Positions 35,136-45,645 of a DNA stretch of 64,000 bases are shown piece after piece. This DNA is from CAJCJE01 sp963818685. Lineage in GTDB: Bacteria; Actinomycetota; Actinomycetes; Mycobacteriales; Pseudonocardiaceae. The stretch spans positions 248,001 to 312,000 of the forward strand of contig CAWFTJ010000006.1 in assembly GCA_963818685.1 (NCBI GenBank), given 5' to 3'. How positions within the stretch are numbered: position 1 is the first letter of the stretch; each line of letters opens with the position of its first letter. The position numbers were made by a program, and so were the translations under genes. A model generated the notes under the pieces. That model had not been told where the DNA came from, made no database searches, and worked only from the letters and a program-made list of their open reading frames with translations.

Positions 35136-35303
35136 TCAGCCGAGGCTGAGGGTGTAGATCCCCTGGCCGTACCACCAGGAGGCACCCGTGCCCTGATACG
35201 ACGGTCCGCAGTACTTGAAGACGCCACCGGAGGTCAGGTAGGCGGGAGCGTAGACGTTGCCGGTGAGGCCGGCTCCCGCGTTGTGCGTACGGTAGCGCTG
35301 GCC
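35136..35303 (-). pseudogene. Remnant of a secreted protein C-terminus
   Basis: On the minus strand the frame reads RTHNAGAGLTGNVY, then YLTSGGVFKYCGPSYQGTG and WWYGQGIYTLSLG before TGA 35136-35138. The aromatic/Gly pattern and single Cys look like the last strands of a secreted beta-domain. There is no start codon, signal peptide or upstream part. It is joined directly to the DUF4143 remnant in the same reading direction. Confidence 0.6.
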
Positions 35304-35462
35304 TTGACCTCGACGCCGATCACGCGGCCATCAGGCGTTTCGATGACGGCATCGATGTCGAGCTTGCCTGGCGAGCGCCATTGACCAGCACGACACGGGT
35401 ATCACCGAGAGCTTCAGCCACAAGGGACTCGACCCGGCGGGGAATCAGGCCAGGTAGGTCGT
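35302..35462 (-). pseudogene. Internally deleted AAA_14/DUF4143-type ATPase remnant
   Basis: The minus strand encodes PGLIPRRVESLVAEALGDTR then VVLVNGARQA, the usual opening of AAA_14/DUF4143 ATPases just before the P-loop. After a frame change it jumps to KLDIDAVIETPDGRVIGVEVKA, the nuclease-like end of the same family. The P-loop, Walker B and about 300 residues between are missing. It is a clear deletion derivative and cannot be functional. Confidence 0.7.
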
Positions 35463-35577
35463 TTACTCGGCCATTCTGGCCCAACCAAGATCAACTCCAC
35501 TTGGGTGCCAGCGGAATGATCATTTCGACGGTGACCTGGTGGTCACTTGGGCGCATCTGGCGTAGACATCTGGTCGC

Positions 35578-36261
35578 TTACCAGCCGCGTTCGCGCCATT
35601 CCGCGAGGTGCGGGCGTTGTTCGCCGAGGGTGGAATCGTCGCCGTGGCCCGGGTAGAACCAGGTGTCGTCGGGGAGGTAGGCGAAGACGCGCTCGGTGAC
35701 GTCGTCGAGGAGCGAGGTGAAGTTCTCGGGCGTTGTCGTCCTGCCGACGCCGCCGGGGAACAGGCTGTCGCCGGTGAACAGGTGGGGGACGCCCTCGGGG
35801 TCGCGGTAGAGGAGCGCGATCGAGCCGGGGGTGTGGCCTCGGAGGTGGATGACCTCAAGTTGGCACTGGCCGAAGGTCAGGGTGTCGCCGTGTTCGAGGA
35901 GGTAGTCGGGCGGCACCGGGAGGGCGGGTGCGTCCTTCGGGTGGGCCGCTGTGTTCGCGCCGAACGCGCCGGCCACCGCGCCGAGGGCCTGCCAGTGGTC
36001 GGGGTGTTGGTGGGTGGTGACGATGGTGCGCAGCGCGGGCCGTGCCTCGTCGGAGCCGACGAGGTCGGAGATGCGCTCTGGGTCGTTGGCGGCGTCGATC
36101 AGCAGCGCCTCGTTGCTGGCGGCGCACACGAGCAGGTAGGCGTTGTTGTCCATCGGGCCGACGGAGAGCTTGGTGATGCTCAGTCCGGGCAGCGTGCGCC
36201 TTGCCGGGGCTCCGCCGGGCTCGACGTGGCCGGTGTACTCCTCGATGACGTCCACGAGCAC
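35578..36261 (-). CDS. Metallo-beta-lactamase-fold hydrolase (Rv1637c-position orthologue)
   Basis: About 227 aa from GTG 36261 (GTG 36255 also possible). The zinc motif THQHPDHWQ (H-x-H-x-D-H) is present, with the later ligands in HLRGHTPGSIAL, FTGDSLFPGGVGRT and YPGHGDDSTLGEQ. This pattern fits the glyoxalase II-like branch, so a thioester or related small hydrolytic substrate is likely. It precedes uvrA as Rv1637c does in M. tuberculosis and marks the return to backbone order. Confidence 0.9.
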   Translation of the reverse strand: MLVDVIEEYTGHVEPGGAPARRTLPGLSITKLSVGPMDNNAYLLVCAASNEALLIDAANDPERISDLVGSDEARPALRTIVTTHQHPDHWQALGAVAGAFGANTAAHPKDAPALPVPPDYLLEHGDTLTFGQCQLEVIHLRGHTPGSIALLYRDPEGVPHLFTGDSLFPGGVGRTTTPENFTSLLDDVTERVFAYLPDDTWFYPGHGDDSTLGEQRPHLAEWRERGW

Positions 36262-36343
36262 GACAGTAGTAGCTTGCCCGCCGTGGCGACGCGCCGGATC
36301 GGTCACGTGGCCGCGGTGGGCAGCCTCACTCGATCGGGTGGTT

Positions 36344-37198
36344 CTACAGCCAGGCGGGCAGGGGTGGGACATCGCCGGTCAGGTCGACGCCATCGGCTCG
36401 GCCGGTGAGCCAGGCGATCGCGGGCGCTGCGAAGCCGACGATTCTCGGCGCGGTCGGCGAGTCGATGCCCAGCGGGATGGCGCGCGCGGTTCCGTCCGGC
36501 AGCACGATTTCCAGGGTGACCGAGGGCACGTCGGAGCGGCCAGCGAAGCGGCTGACCATGAACGCCAGCACGGTTTCCAGGTGCTCGCCGGCCAGTTCGA
36601 CGAGGTCGTCGAAGGTGTGGCCGCAGTTGAGGTCGACCGCGTGCACCAGCAGTTCGTTCGCCCGCAGCCACGGAATCAGCGTTGCCGGCAGGGCCGCGCC
36701 GGCGCGCGCGGTGACGGTCGCGGTCCACGAGCTGGTGGGCAGGTCGCGCGCGGCCGCGAAGAACCGGGCGCTGGCGGCCGCCAGGTCCTCCTGCTGGATC
36801 TGGAGCAGGCGCCGGGCGCCTTCCTCGATGTCCGCGTCGCGGTCCGCCGTGCTCGCGTACATCGGATGCTCGATCCCGCTCTTGGCCCAGCTCAACAGGT
36901 TGACAAGGCCGTCGGCGTTGCGCGCGAGATGGCTGATGACGTGGCCTCGGGTCCAGCCGGGCAGCAGGCTCGGGCCGTGCGACGCGGTCTCGTCCAGGCT
37001 CGCCACGAGCTCGTCAACTCTGACCTGGGCCAGCTGAGCCAGGGCGAGTCCGGCCTGTGCGTGTCGCGCATCACCTGCGGTGATGCCAGGAAGCGGGCTG
37101 GCTGGGGCCGGACGCATGCCGGGTTGTTGTTCGGCCCGGGGCACGGGCACTGCGGTTGACGAACGCGTTGCGTCCGGCGAGGGCACGGGCTTGGTCAT
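36344..37198 (-). CDS. Maleylpyruvate isomerase-family (MDMPI) mycothiol-dependent protein
   Basis: 284 aa from ATG 37198 with GGAGGGT upstream. A poorly ordered 45-residue N-terminus (PVPSPDATRSSTAVPVPRAE) precedes the DinB-like four-helix bundle. LLPGWTRGHVISHLARNADGLVNLL holds the first His ligand, and ELLVHAVDLNCGHTFDDL the Glu and His of the metal site. The C-terminal domain (SVTLEIVLPDGTARAIPLGI) is the SCP2-like lid. These enzymes use mycothiol as cofactor, which supports an actinomycete host. Reaction unknown; it lies divergent from uvrA. Confidence 0.85.
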   Translation of the reverse strand: MTKPVPSPDATRSSTAVPVPRAEQQPGMRPAPASPLPGITAGDARHAQAGLALAQLAQVRVDELVASLDETASHGPSLLPGWTRGHVISHLARNADGLVNLLSWAKSGIEHPMYASTADRDADIEEGARRLLQIQQEDLAAASARFFAAARDLPTSSWTATVTARAGAALPATLIPWLRANELLVHAVDLNCGHTFDDLVELAGEHLETVLAFMVSRFAGRSDVPSVTLEIVLPDGTARAIPLGIDSPTAPRIVGFAAPAIAWLTGRADGVDLTGDVPPLPAWL

Positions 37199-37312
37199 CT
37201 GGGAATGACCCTCCTCGGCGTCGAGTGGGTTGAGCCTGGTACCCGCCGCGAAGGAACAGCGACGACTGTGTGGTGACTGTGTGCGGACACCCCTACCCGA
37301 TCGGTGCCAACG

Positions 37313-37338
37313 CCAAACACAATGGCCAAACACAATGG
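37313..37338. repeat. 13-bp perfect tandem repeat in the uvrA upstream region
   Basis: CCAAACACAATGG is repeated head to tail (37313-37325 and 37326-37338), followed by CAATTGG. It lies in the 500-bp divergent spacer between the MDMPI-family gene and uvrA. It may be a regulator site for the divergent gene or a slippage product. Confidence 0.7.
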
Positions 37339-37540
37339 CAATTGGTTGGCGGTGCCCTCAGCCTAGGTCGAATCCGCATCCGCCGATAGAGGCTGGTCGG
37401 TGTCAGATCCGTATGAGCATGGCTGAGCTGCGATAACGGTGCGGGGCGAAAGATCACGGAATAGTCGCCGGCCCTCGCGGGTTCGCACTGGAGCCGACGC
37501 GCACCGGGATCGAAGGGCGGGGCAGGACCGCGGACACTTT

Positions 37541-37563
37541 TTGTCGGTGGATCGTCCTAGCAT
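37541..37563 (+). promoter_or_regulatory. PafBC-type (RecA-NDp) DNA-damage promoter of uvrA
   Basis: TTGTCGGTG (37541-37549), 8 nt, TAGCAT (37558-37563) is a full match to the RecA-NDp/PafBC consensus. Here the start codon (GTG 37698) is about 130 nt downstream and has its own ribosome site (GAAAGGA), so unlike uvrB this transcript has a leader. No LexA-type palindrome was seen nearby. Confidence 0.8.
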
Positions 37564-37697
37564 GTTCGGTGGCTGACATAGGCCGTCCAAGTGGTGCCCG
37601 CGTGACGTGCTCGGTCTCCGTCGAGCTGTCACTGTGTGTGACAATGGACGGGTCGTGGCCAAGCCGACCACCGACATTCGTTGCCGAAAGGACCCTC

Positions 37698-40562
<2,865 letters not shown>

Positions 40563-40570
40563 GCGGGGAC

Positions 40571-40598
40571 GGGCCGAGCGCGACGCTGCGCTCGGCCC
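40571..40598. terminator. Bidirectional terminator between uvrA and the GH8 gene
   Basis: GGGCCGAGCGC (40571-40581) pairs perfectly with GCGCTCGGCCC (40588-40598) around a 6-nt loop. The stem lies 9 nt after the uvrA stop and 16 nt before the stop of the convergent GH8 gene, so it can serve both directions. Confidence 0.85.
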
Positions 40599-40613
40599 CG
40601 GTGTGGAATCCGG

Positions 40614-41867
40614 TCAGGAGGTGGCCGGGTTCCAGTAGTCGCCTGCCATCACGATGTAGACCAGCATCTTGATGGTCTCGCCGTAGTAGCCGTCGCCGAA
40701 CGGGTTGGTGGCCAGTTCGTTCCAGATCGCGTCGGTCCACGCCTGGTTGCCCGATGCCATGGCGGCGGGGCCGACCGAGTCGCCCGCCTCCTCGGCCTGG
40801 GTGTCGCTGTTGCCGCTGCCGTCGGTCGAACGTCCGGTGCAGTTGAGGTTCATGTGCGGCCACACGTTGGCCGGCACGCCCTTGGCGAAGGAGTCAAGGC
40901 AGTTCGATTCCTTCGTGGCGATGGCGAGTTCTTCGCTGCTGCCGTTCTCCAGCGCGTCGGTGCCCATGTGCCACGGCACCCGGATGGAGTTGTAGCCGAC
41001 GATGTTGTCCGGCTGGTCCTCCTGGTAGTTCGCTGGCGCGGGCTGCGGGCTGGTCGTGTTGGCCTTGACCACGAAGTCCGGCAGCAGGTCGGCGCTGGCC
41101 GAGTACTTCGAGGTCAGCTCGCTGAACAGCGCTTCCTGCTTGGCGATGACCTTGCCCCAGTCGTGGGAGGAGTCGTAGGCCGCGAAGGCGCGCAGGTGGT
41201 CGATCATGCTGTCCGAAGGGCGCGTGTCCGCGGTGTCGTCGCTGTCGTCCTCGCACTTGAGGTGACCGTCGGAGGCCACGTCGTGCGCGTAGAACGCGGC
41301 AAGCCACTTCTTCGCGTCCGCGCTGTAGCCGCCCCACTGCTTGTCGGCGAGGATCAGGCCGTAGCCGATGTCGAGGTCGCCGTCGGTCGCGCCGTCCGGC
41401 GTGCCGCCGCCGTAGTACTTGCAGCTCTTGCCGTCCAGCTGCCATTCCATCAGGCCGAACTGGTCCTCGTGGTCCTTCACCAGTTGCCACAGGCCGTTGA
41501 ACTCGGTCTGTGCGTTGGCGTCGTAGCCGGCCATCAGCGGCACGATGTTCATGCCGTAGCCCTGGCCCTCGGACACCGGGCCGTTGTTCTTGGCGTCGCC
41601 GTCGCCCTTGGTCGAGACGTAGTACTCGTTCGACGTGCAGCCATGGACGAGGTAGGTCGACTTCCAGGAGTCGTACTCCTTCTCCACGGCCGCGTCGCGG
41701 GCCGACTGCGACGCCGATGGCAGCACGCCGACCTGATAGGCGACGTGCGTGGGGAAGGGATGCGCGGCGGCGCTGGCGGCGAAGCCGGCCGTGCCGGACA
41801 ACGAGACGAGGGATGCGGCAGTGGCAGCGGCGGCCATGGCGAACAACACTGTTCTGCGAGTACGCAT
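40614..41867 (-). CDS. Secreted glycoside hydrolase family 8 (chitosanase/endoglucanase)
   Basis: 417 aa. Signal peptide MRTRRTVLFAMAAAATAASLVSLSG. The GH8 acid is Glu in PVSEGQGYGMNIVPLMAGYD. The family signature is ATDGDLDIGYGLILADKQWG, whose Asp is the second key acidic residue, with an inserted region between the two. Members cleave chitosan, cellulose or xylan with inversion. The operator-like sequence upstream resembles sites in front of chitosanase and chitinase genes, so chitosan is the preferred guess. ATG 41867 follows AGGAG. Confidence 0.88.
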   Translation of the reverse strand: MRTRRTVLFAMAAAATAASLVSLSGTAGFAASAAAHPFPTHVAYQVGVLPSASQSARDAAVEKEYDSWKSTYLVHGCTSNEYYVSTKGDGDAKNNGPVSEGQGYGMNIVPLMAGYDANAQTEFNGLWQLVKDHEDQFGLMEWQLDGKSCKYYGGGTPDGATDGDLDIGYGLILADKQWGGYSADAKKWLAAFYAHDVASDGHLKCEDDSDDTADTRPSDSMIDHLRAFAAYDSSHDWGKVIAKQEALFSELTSKYSASADLLPDFVVKANTTSPQPAPANYQEDQPDNIVGYNSIRVPWHMGTDALENGSSEELAIATKESNCLDSFAKGVPANVWPHMNLNCTGRSTDGSGNSDTQAEEAGDSVGPAAMASGNQAWTDAIWNELATNPFGDGYYGETIKMLVYIVMAGDYWNPATS

Positions 41868-41898
41868 GCACGCTCCTGGAGCTTCGAGGACGTGATAG

Positions 41899-41919
41899 TT
41901 AGGGAATCTTCCTTTCTAA
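41899..41919 (-). promoter_or_regulatory. Operator-like palindrome upstream of GH8 (CsnR/ROK-type candidate)
   Basis: On the minus strand the site reads TTAG-AAAGGAAGATTCCC-TAA, with GGAA-GA-TTCC as a perfect core. Many actinomycete chitosan- and chitin-degradation genes carry a TTAGGAAACTTTCCTAA-like palindrome between promoter and ribosome site, bound in Streptomyces by a ROK-family repressor. This site sits in the same place, 32-52 bp before ATG 41867. The match is partial. Confidence 0.4.
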
Positions 41920-41980
41920 TTTTCGCATAGCCTGACCAGTGCCGGGAGGGATTAACAGTTGCCAGTACGAGCAGGCGATG

Positions 41981-42964
41981 TCAGTGCTGGGCGGCGGCGA
42001 ACTGGTTGATCGCGTTGGTGATGCCGCTGGCGATCGCCATCTGCCCGGTCTGGCCTTCGGCGAGGTCGCCCTCGCCGTGATTGCTGATGAACAGCGGCTC
42101 CACCAGGGCTCCCGGCATCATGCTCGGCGAGTCGTTGTAGCCGGGTTTGGCCGGGCCGAGCAGCAACAGGCGTCCGTACGAGCGATCCGAGGACGAGGTG
42201 GAGCTGCCAGCGCCGACCGAGGAAAGCGCGCCGCGATCGCGCACGCTCGCTCCGGTCGCGTCGAGCGCGCTCACGATGTCGGCCTGCAACAGCGTCGCCA
42301 ACTGCTGGTTCTGCGCGGAAAACGTGCGGCCAGGATCGTAGAAAGTCATGGCACCGGTGACGCTCGACGAATAGTCCGCGTCGAAATGCACGGAAACCAT
42401 GACAAACGCGTTGGCAAGCTTCGCGCAGGTGATTCTGGCGATCGTGTCCGCGTGTTTCGCGGCCGACGTTTCGCCGCCCGAGCCAAGATCGGCCGGTGTC
42501 ATTGGAATGATTGCCGTGTCGGCCGTTCTGGACACTACGACGCGATAACCGTTGGCCTCCAACAGTTGTGCCGCGTCCAGCACGACCGGCAGGGTCAGCT
42601 GCTTCTCCTGAAGTTGTTGTCCCGTCGAGGTGTGGCCGAGCGCACCCGGGTCGGGGCCGCCGTGTCCGGCGTCGAGGAACACGGTTTTGTGCCGGTCCCC
42701 ACGTGTCGACGCGAACGCGACGCAGGCATTCGGCGCGAACTGACTCGGATCGAGCGGCCCGATCGGGCCGTCGTCGTGCCCGGGTGAGGGCGTGATTCGC
42801 AGCGAGGTCGACGGGGCGGCCGCCGCGTGCGTGCCGTTGCTCGACGCACCCGGCTGGCCGGTAAGAACAATGGTGAGAACGACGGCGAGACCGACGGCGC
42901 CCGCAACACCGCCGATGATCAGGCGCCTGCGAAGGGGATCTTTCGCCGGTCGTGCGTCGTCCAC
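41981..42964 (-). CDS. N-acetylmuramoyl-L-alanine amidase (Amidase_3), membrane-anchored
   Basis: 327 aa from GTG 42964 (TACGCT box with 6-nt gap, leaderless). An N-terminal helix (LIIGGVAGAVGLAVVLTIVL) anchors or exports it. The zinc-amidase core has TVFLDAGHGGPDPGA with the first His, then the family's later acidic/His ligands (EKQLTLPVV and MVSVHFDADYSS). PGALVEPLFISNHGEG supplies the catalytic Glu region. It cleaves the amide between MurNAc and L-Ala in peptidoglycan. It lies next to the GH20 and D-amino-acid genes, which suggests cell-wall turnover or scavenging. Confidence 0.87.
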   Translation of the reverse strand: MDDARPAKDPLRRRLIIGGVAGAVGLAVVLTIVLTGQPGASSNGTHAAAAPSTSLRITPSPGHDDGPIGPLDPSQFAPNACVAFASTRGDRHKTVFLDAGHGGPDPGALGHTSTGQQLQEKQLTLPVVLDAAQLLEANGYRVVVSRTADTAIIPMTPADLGSGGETSAAKHADTIARITCAKLANAFVMVSVHFDADYSSSVTGAMTFYDPGRTFSAQNQQLATLLQADIVSALDATGASVRDRGALSSVGAGSSTSSSDRSYGRLLLLGPAKPGYNDSPSMMPGALVEPLFISNHGEGDLAEGQTGQMAIASGITNAINQFAAAQH

Positions 42965-43044
42965 CGCAGAAGCGTAGGCAGAAAATCCCGCACCGCGCGA
43001 AACTTGGCGCAAAGAAGTCGCGTGGTGCTGACCACGGAATTGCT

Positions 43045-44632
43045 CTATGAGGTGAAATCGCGCGGCCGACCCGGCACGCCGGGGCGCTGCTGCCACGGGA
43101 GCGGCCCGGCGGTGTGGCGGTACTCGACGCCGAGCGCGGCCAACCTCGGCAGGTGCCCCTCGGTGAGGCGCCGCTCGAAGTCGGCGAGGTCGCGGACCGT
43201 GTCGGGGCTCCAGACCACCTCGGCGAACGCACACAGCCGAGGGAACGTGGCGTAGTCGATCCTGCGCACCGAATCCAGGTGTTCGGTCCAGACCTGCGCC
43301 TGCGCGCCGAGCACGTGTTTCGCCTGGTGGGCGTCGAGGTCGGCCGGGACCGGCTGGTAGGCGTAGACGTCCGCGACCGTGCGCGGGTAGCCGACCGGGA
43401 TCGGCTCGTCAGGGTGATCGCAGGCGCGGTGATCGAGGTAGATCTGCGTCTGCGGGCACATCACCACGTCATAGCCTGCCCTGGCCGCCTCGATGCCGGC
43501 CTGCTCACCGCGCCAGGACGCGATGACGCAGCCGTCCGGCAGCGGGCCTGCCTCGGTGATCTCGTCCCAGCCCAAAGCGCGCCTGCCCCGGCTCGCGAGG
43601 TGCCTGGCGATCTCCCTGATGAACCAGCCGTGCAGCGCGTGCACGTCGTCGCCGAAGCCGAGTTCCTCGGCGCGGGCCCGCGCAGCAGGACTCCGCTCCC
43701 ACTGCACGATCGGCACCTCGTCGCCGCCGACGCCGATCACCGGCGAGTCGAAGATGTCCAGCACGTGGTCGAACACGTCGCGGAAGAACGCGACGGTTGC
43801 GTCCGCCACGTTGAGCACGTTCTCGTTGATGCCCCAGGAGGTCCATACCGGAAGTTGCTCGCCGGTGTTGCCGAGTTCGGGATAGGCGGCGAGCGCGGCC
43901 TGGGCGTGGCCGGGCACGTCGACCTCGGGGACGACCGTGATGCCGCGATCAGCGGCAAAGGCGACGATCTCCCGCAGGTCGGCGGTGGTGTAGTAGCCAC
44001 CGTGCGGGCGATGGTCGTGCAGCTCTCCCGAGGGATCGCCGATCGTGGACTCGTGCCGCCAGCTGCCGATCTCGGTCAGCTTCGGGTATTTCGGCACCTC
44101 GATGCGCCAGCCCTGGTCGTCGGTGAGGTGCAGGTGCAGCACGTTGAGCTTGTGCGCGGCCGAGCAGGTCGATGAACCGCAGCACGTCGGCCTTGGGCAG
44201 GAAGTGCCGTGCCACGTCGAGCAGGCAGCCGCGCCAGCGCAGCCGGGGATGGTCGACGATCGTGCCGCACGGCACCGTCCACCCTCCACTGTGGATGTTC
44301 GAGCGGCGGAACGCGTCCTGCCCGAGCAGCTGGCGCAGCGTCTGCGTCGCGTACTCGGCGCCGCCAAGGTCGGCGACGACGATGTCGATGCCAGTCTGGG
44401 TGATCGTGATCCGATAGCCCTCGGGCTCGCCGACCTCGCCCGCACGGAACCGGATATCCGCCTTGTCCGCAATGGGCAGTGGGAGGCCGGTCGCTGCGCG
44501 GAGTGCGGCGGCGAATCGGGTGACCACCGGGGCCGTTGCGGCATCGTGGCCGATGGTGGTGGTCTCGTCCAGGATGAATGCGCCGTCGGCCGGTTCGACG
44601 GAGACCGGCTGGGGGAGGAGCAGGTTCAACAT
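43045..44632 (-). CDS. Beta-N-acetylhexosaminidase, GH20 (one frameshift near 44160)
   Basis: About 529 aa after joining at 44160. The N-terminal GH20b-like domain is LLPQPVSVEPADGAFIL...VTRFAAALRAATGLPLPI. In the barrel, LNVLHLHLTDDQGWRIEV, GITVVPEVDVPGHAQAAL and the catalytic Asp-Glu pair in VIGVGGDEVPIVQW are seen. The usual His before GGDE is replaced by Val-Gly. LGWDEITEAGPLP and the Trp-rich end complete the site. It removes terminal GlcNAc/GalNAc by substrate-assisted catalysis. No signal peptide is seen, so it probably acts on imported oligosaccharides or wall fragments. Confidence 0.88.
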
Positions 44633-45645
44633 CAGAACAGCACCATCGCAATGGCGGTCGCCGACACGCTGCCCGCGACCGTGCCGGGCAGGCCCGTTGA
44701 GGGGTCGCGGGGGAGCCAGGTGATCGTGCCGGAGTTCTGGTTGGCCACCACGAACCAGTGCTCGGTCGGGTCGAGCGCGAAGTGCCTCGGCCAGTCACCG
44801 CCGCAGGAGGTGGTGTTCAGCAGCTTCACGGTGCTGCCGTCCGCGCTGACCGAGAACGTGGCGATGCTGTTGTCGCCCCGGTTGGACACGTACAGGTACG
44901 CGGCGTCCCGGGACAGCGCGATCTCGGCCGGATGGTTCGGGCTGACCGCGCCCGGTTCGACCGTGCTGACGATCTGGCCCAGGGTGAGCTTGCCAGCGCT
45001 CGCGTCCCAGCCGAACGCGATCACCTGCGAGGAGTTCTCGGTGGTCAGGAAGCCTCGGGTGCCGTTCGGGTGGAAGATCAGGTGGCGGGGGCCGTCGCCC
45101 TTGGCCAGCACCACCTGGTCGTGCGGAGCGAGCTTTCCGCTGGTCAGGTCGAGCGTGTAGACGTAGACCGAGTCGGTGCCCAGATCGACCGAGACCACCC
45201 AGCGGCCGCTCGGATCGGCGAGGATCTGGTGGGCGTGCGGGTCGCCGCCGGTGCCGCCGGAGTGCGTGACCAGGTCGGTCAGCGGACCGAGGCTGCCGTC
45301 CACCTCGATCGGCAGGATTGCCACACTGCCCGATTCGTAGTTGGCCACCATCAGGTATTTGCCGCTCGGGTGCACGCTCGCGTGCGCCGGGCTGCCGCCC
45401 TCGGTCGGCTGCCTGTTCAGGATCTTCGGCGCCTTCGCGCCGTTCACCTTCAGCGCGGTCACCTGGCCGACGCTCAACTCGTTGGTGGTGTAGAGGTGCG
45501 TCCGGTCGGGCGAGTAGGTCAGCCAGGACGCGTCGGGCATGTTCGACACCGTCGCGCCGAGTGCCACCGCACCGGTCGAGCGGTCGGTGCTCGCCAACTG
45601 GAGGCCCGCGCCGCCGTTGTCCGTGTAGCTGCCGAGAAACGTCAC
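44632..45645 (-). CDS. Lactonase-family seven-bladed beta-propeller (6-phosphogluconolactonase-like)
   Basis: 337 aa. Repeated blades end in HPSGKYLMVANYESGSV, ADPSGRWVVSVDLGTDSVYVYTL, HPNGTRGFLTTENSSQVIAF and SRDAAYLYVSNRGDNSIATF, the PF10282 pattern. The H-x-Q/E-type centre GGTGGDPHAHQILADP is also typical. Most members hydrolyse lactones; the physiological lactone here is unknown. It overlaps GH20 by one base (TGATG) and the aminoacylase by 4 bp, so all three are in one transcript. Confidence 0.85.
   Translation of the reverse strand: MTFLGSYTDNGGAGLQLASTDRSTGAVALGATVSNMPDASWLTYSPDRTHLYTTNELSVGQVTALKVNGAKAPKILNRQPTEGGSPAHASVHPSGKYLMVANYESGSVAILPIEVDGSLGPLTDLVTHSGGTGGDPHAHQILADPSGRWVVSVDLGTDSVYVYTLDLTSGKLAPHDQVVLAKGDGPRHLIFHPNGTRGFLTTENSSQVIAFGWDASAGKLTLGQIVSTVEPGAVSPNHPAEIALSRDAAYLYVSNRGDNSIATFSVSADGSTVKLLNTTSCGGDWPRHFALDPTEHWFVVANQNSGTITWLPRDPSTGLPGTVAGSVSATAIAMVLF

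Noticed and set aside
6340..35570. Accessory block one as a prophage, integrative element or biosynthetic gene cluster
   Set aside because: No integrase, transposase, conjugation, capsid, NRPS or PKS gene and no flanking tRNA or att repeats. It looks like gradual accretion of separate cassettes.
37440..37697. LexA/SOS box upstream of uvrA
   Set aside because: No CGAAC-N4-GTTCG palindrome found. The PafBC-type promoter accounts for damage control.
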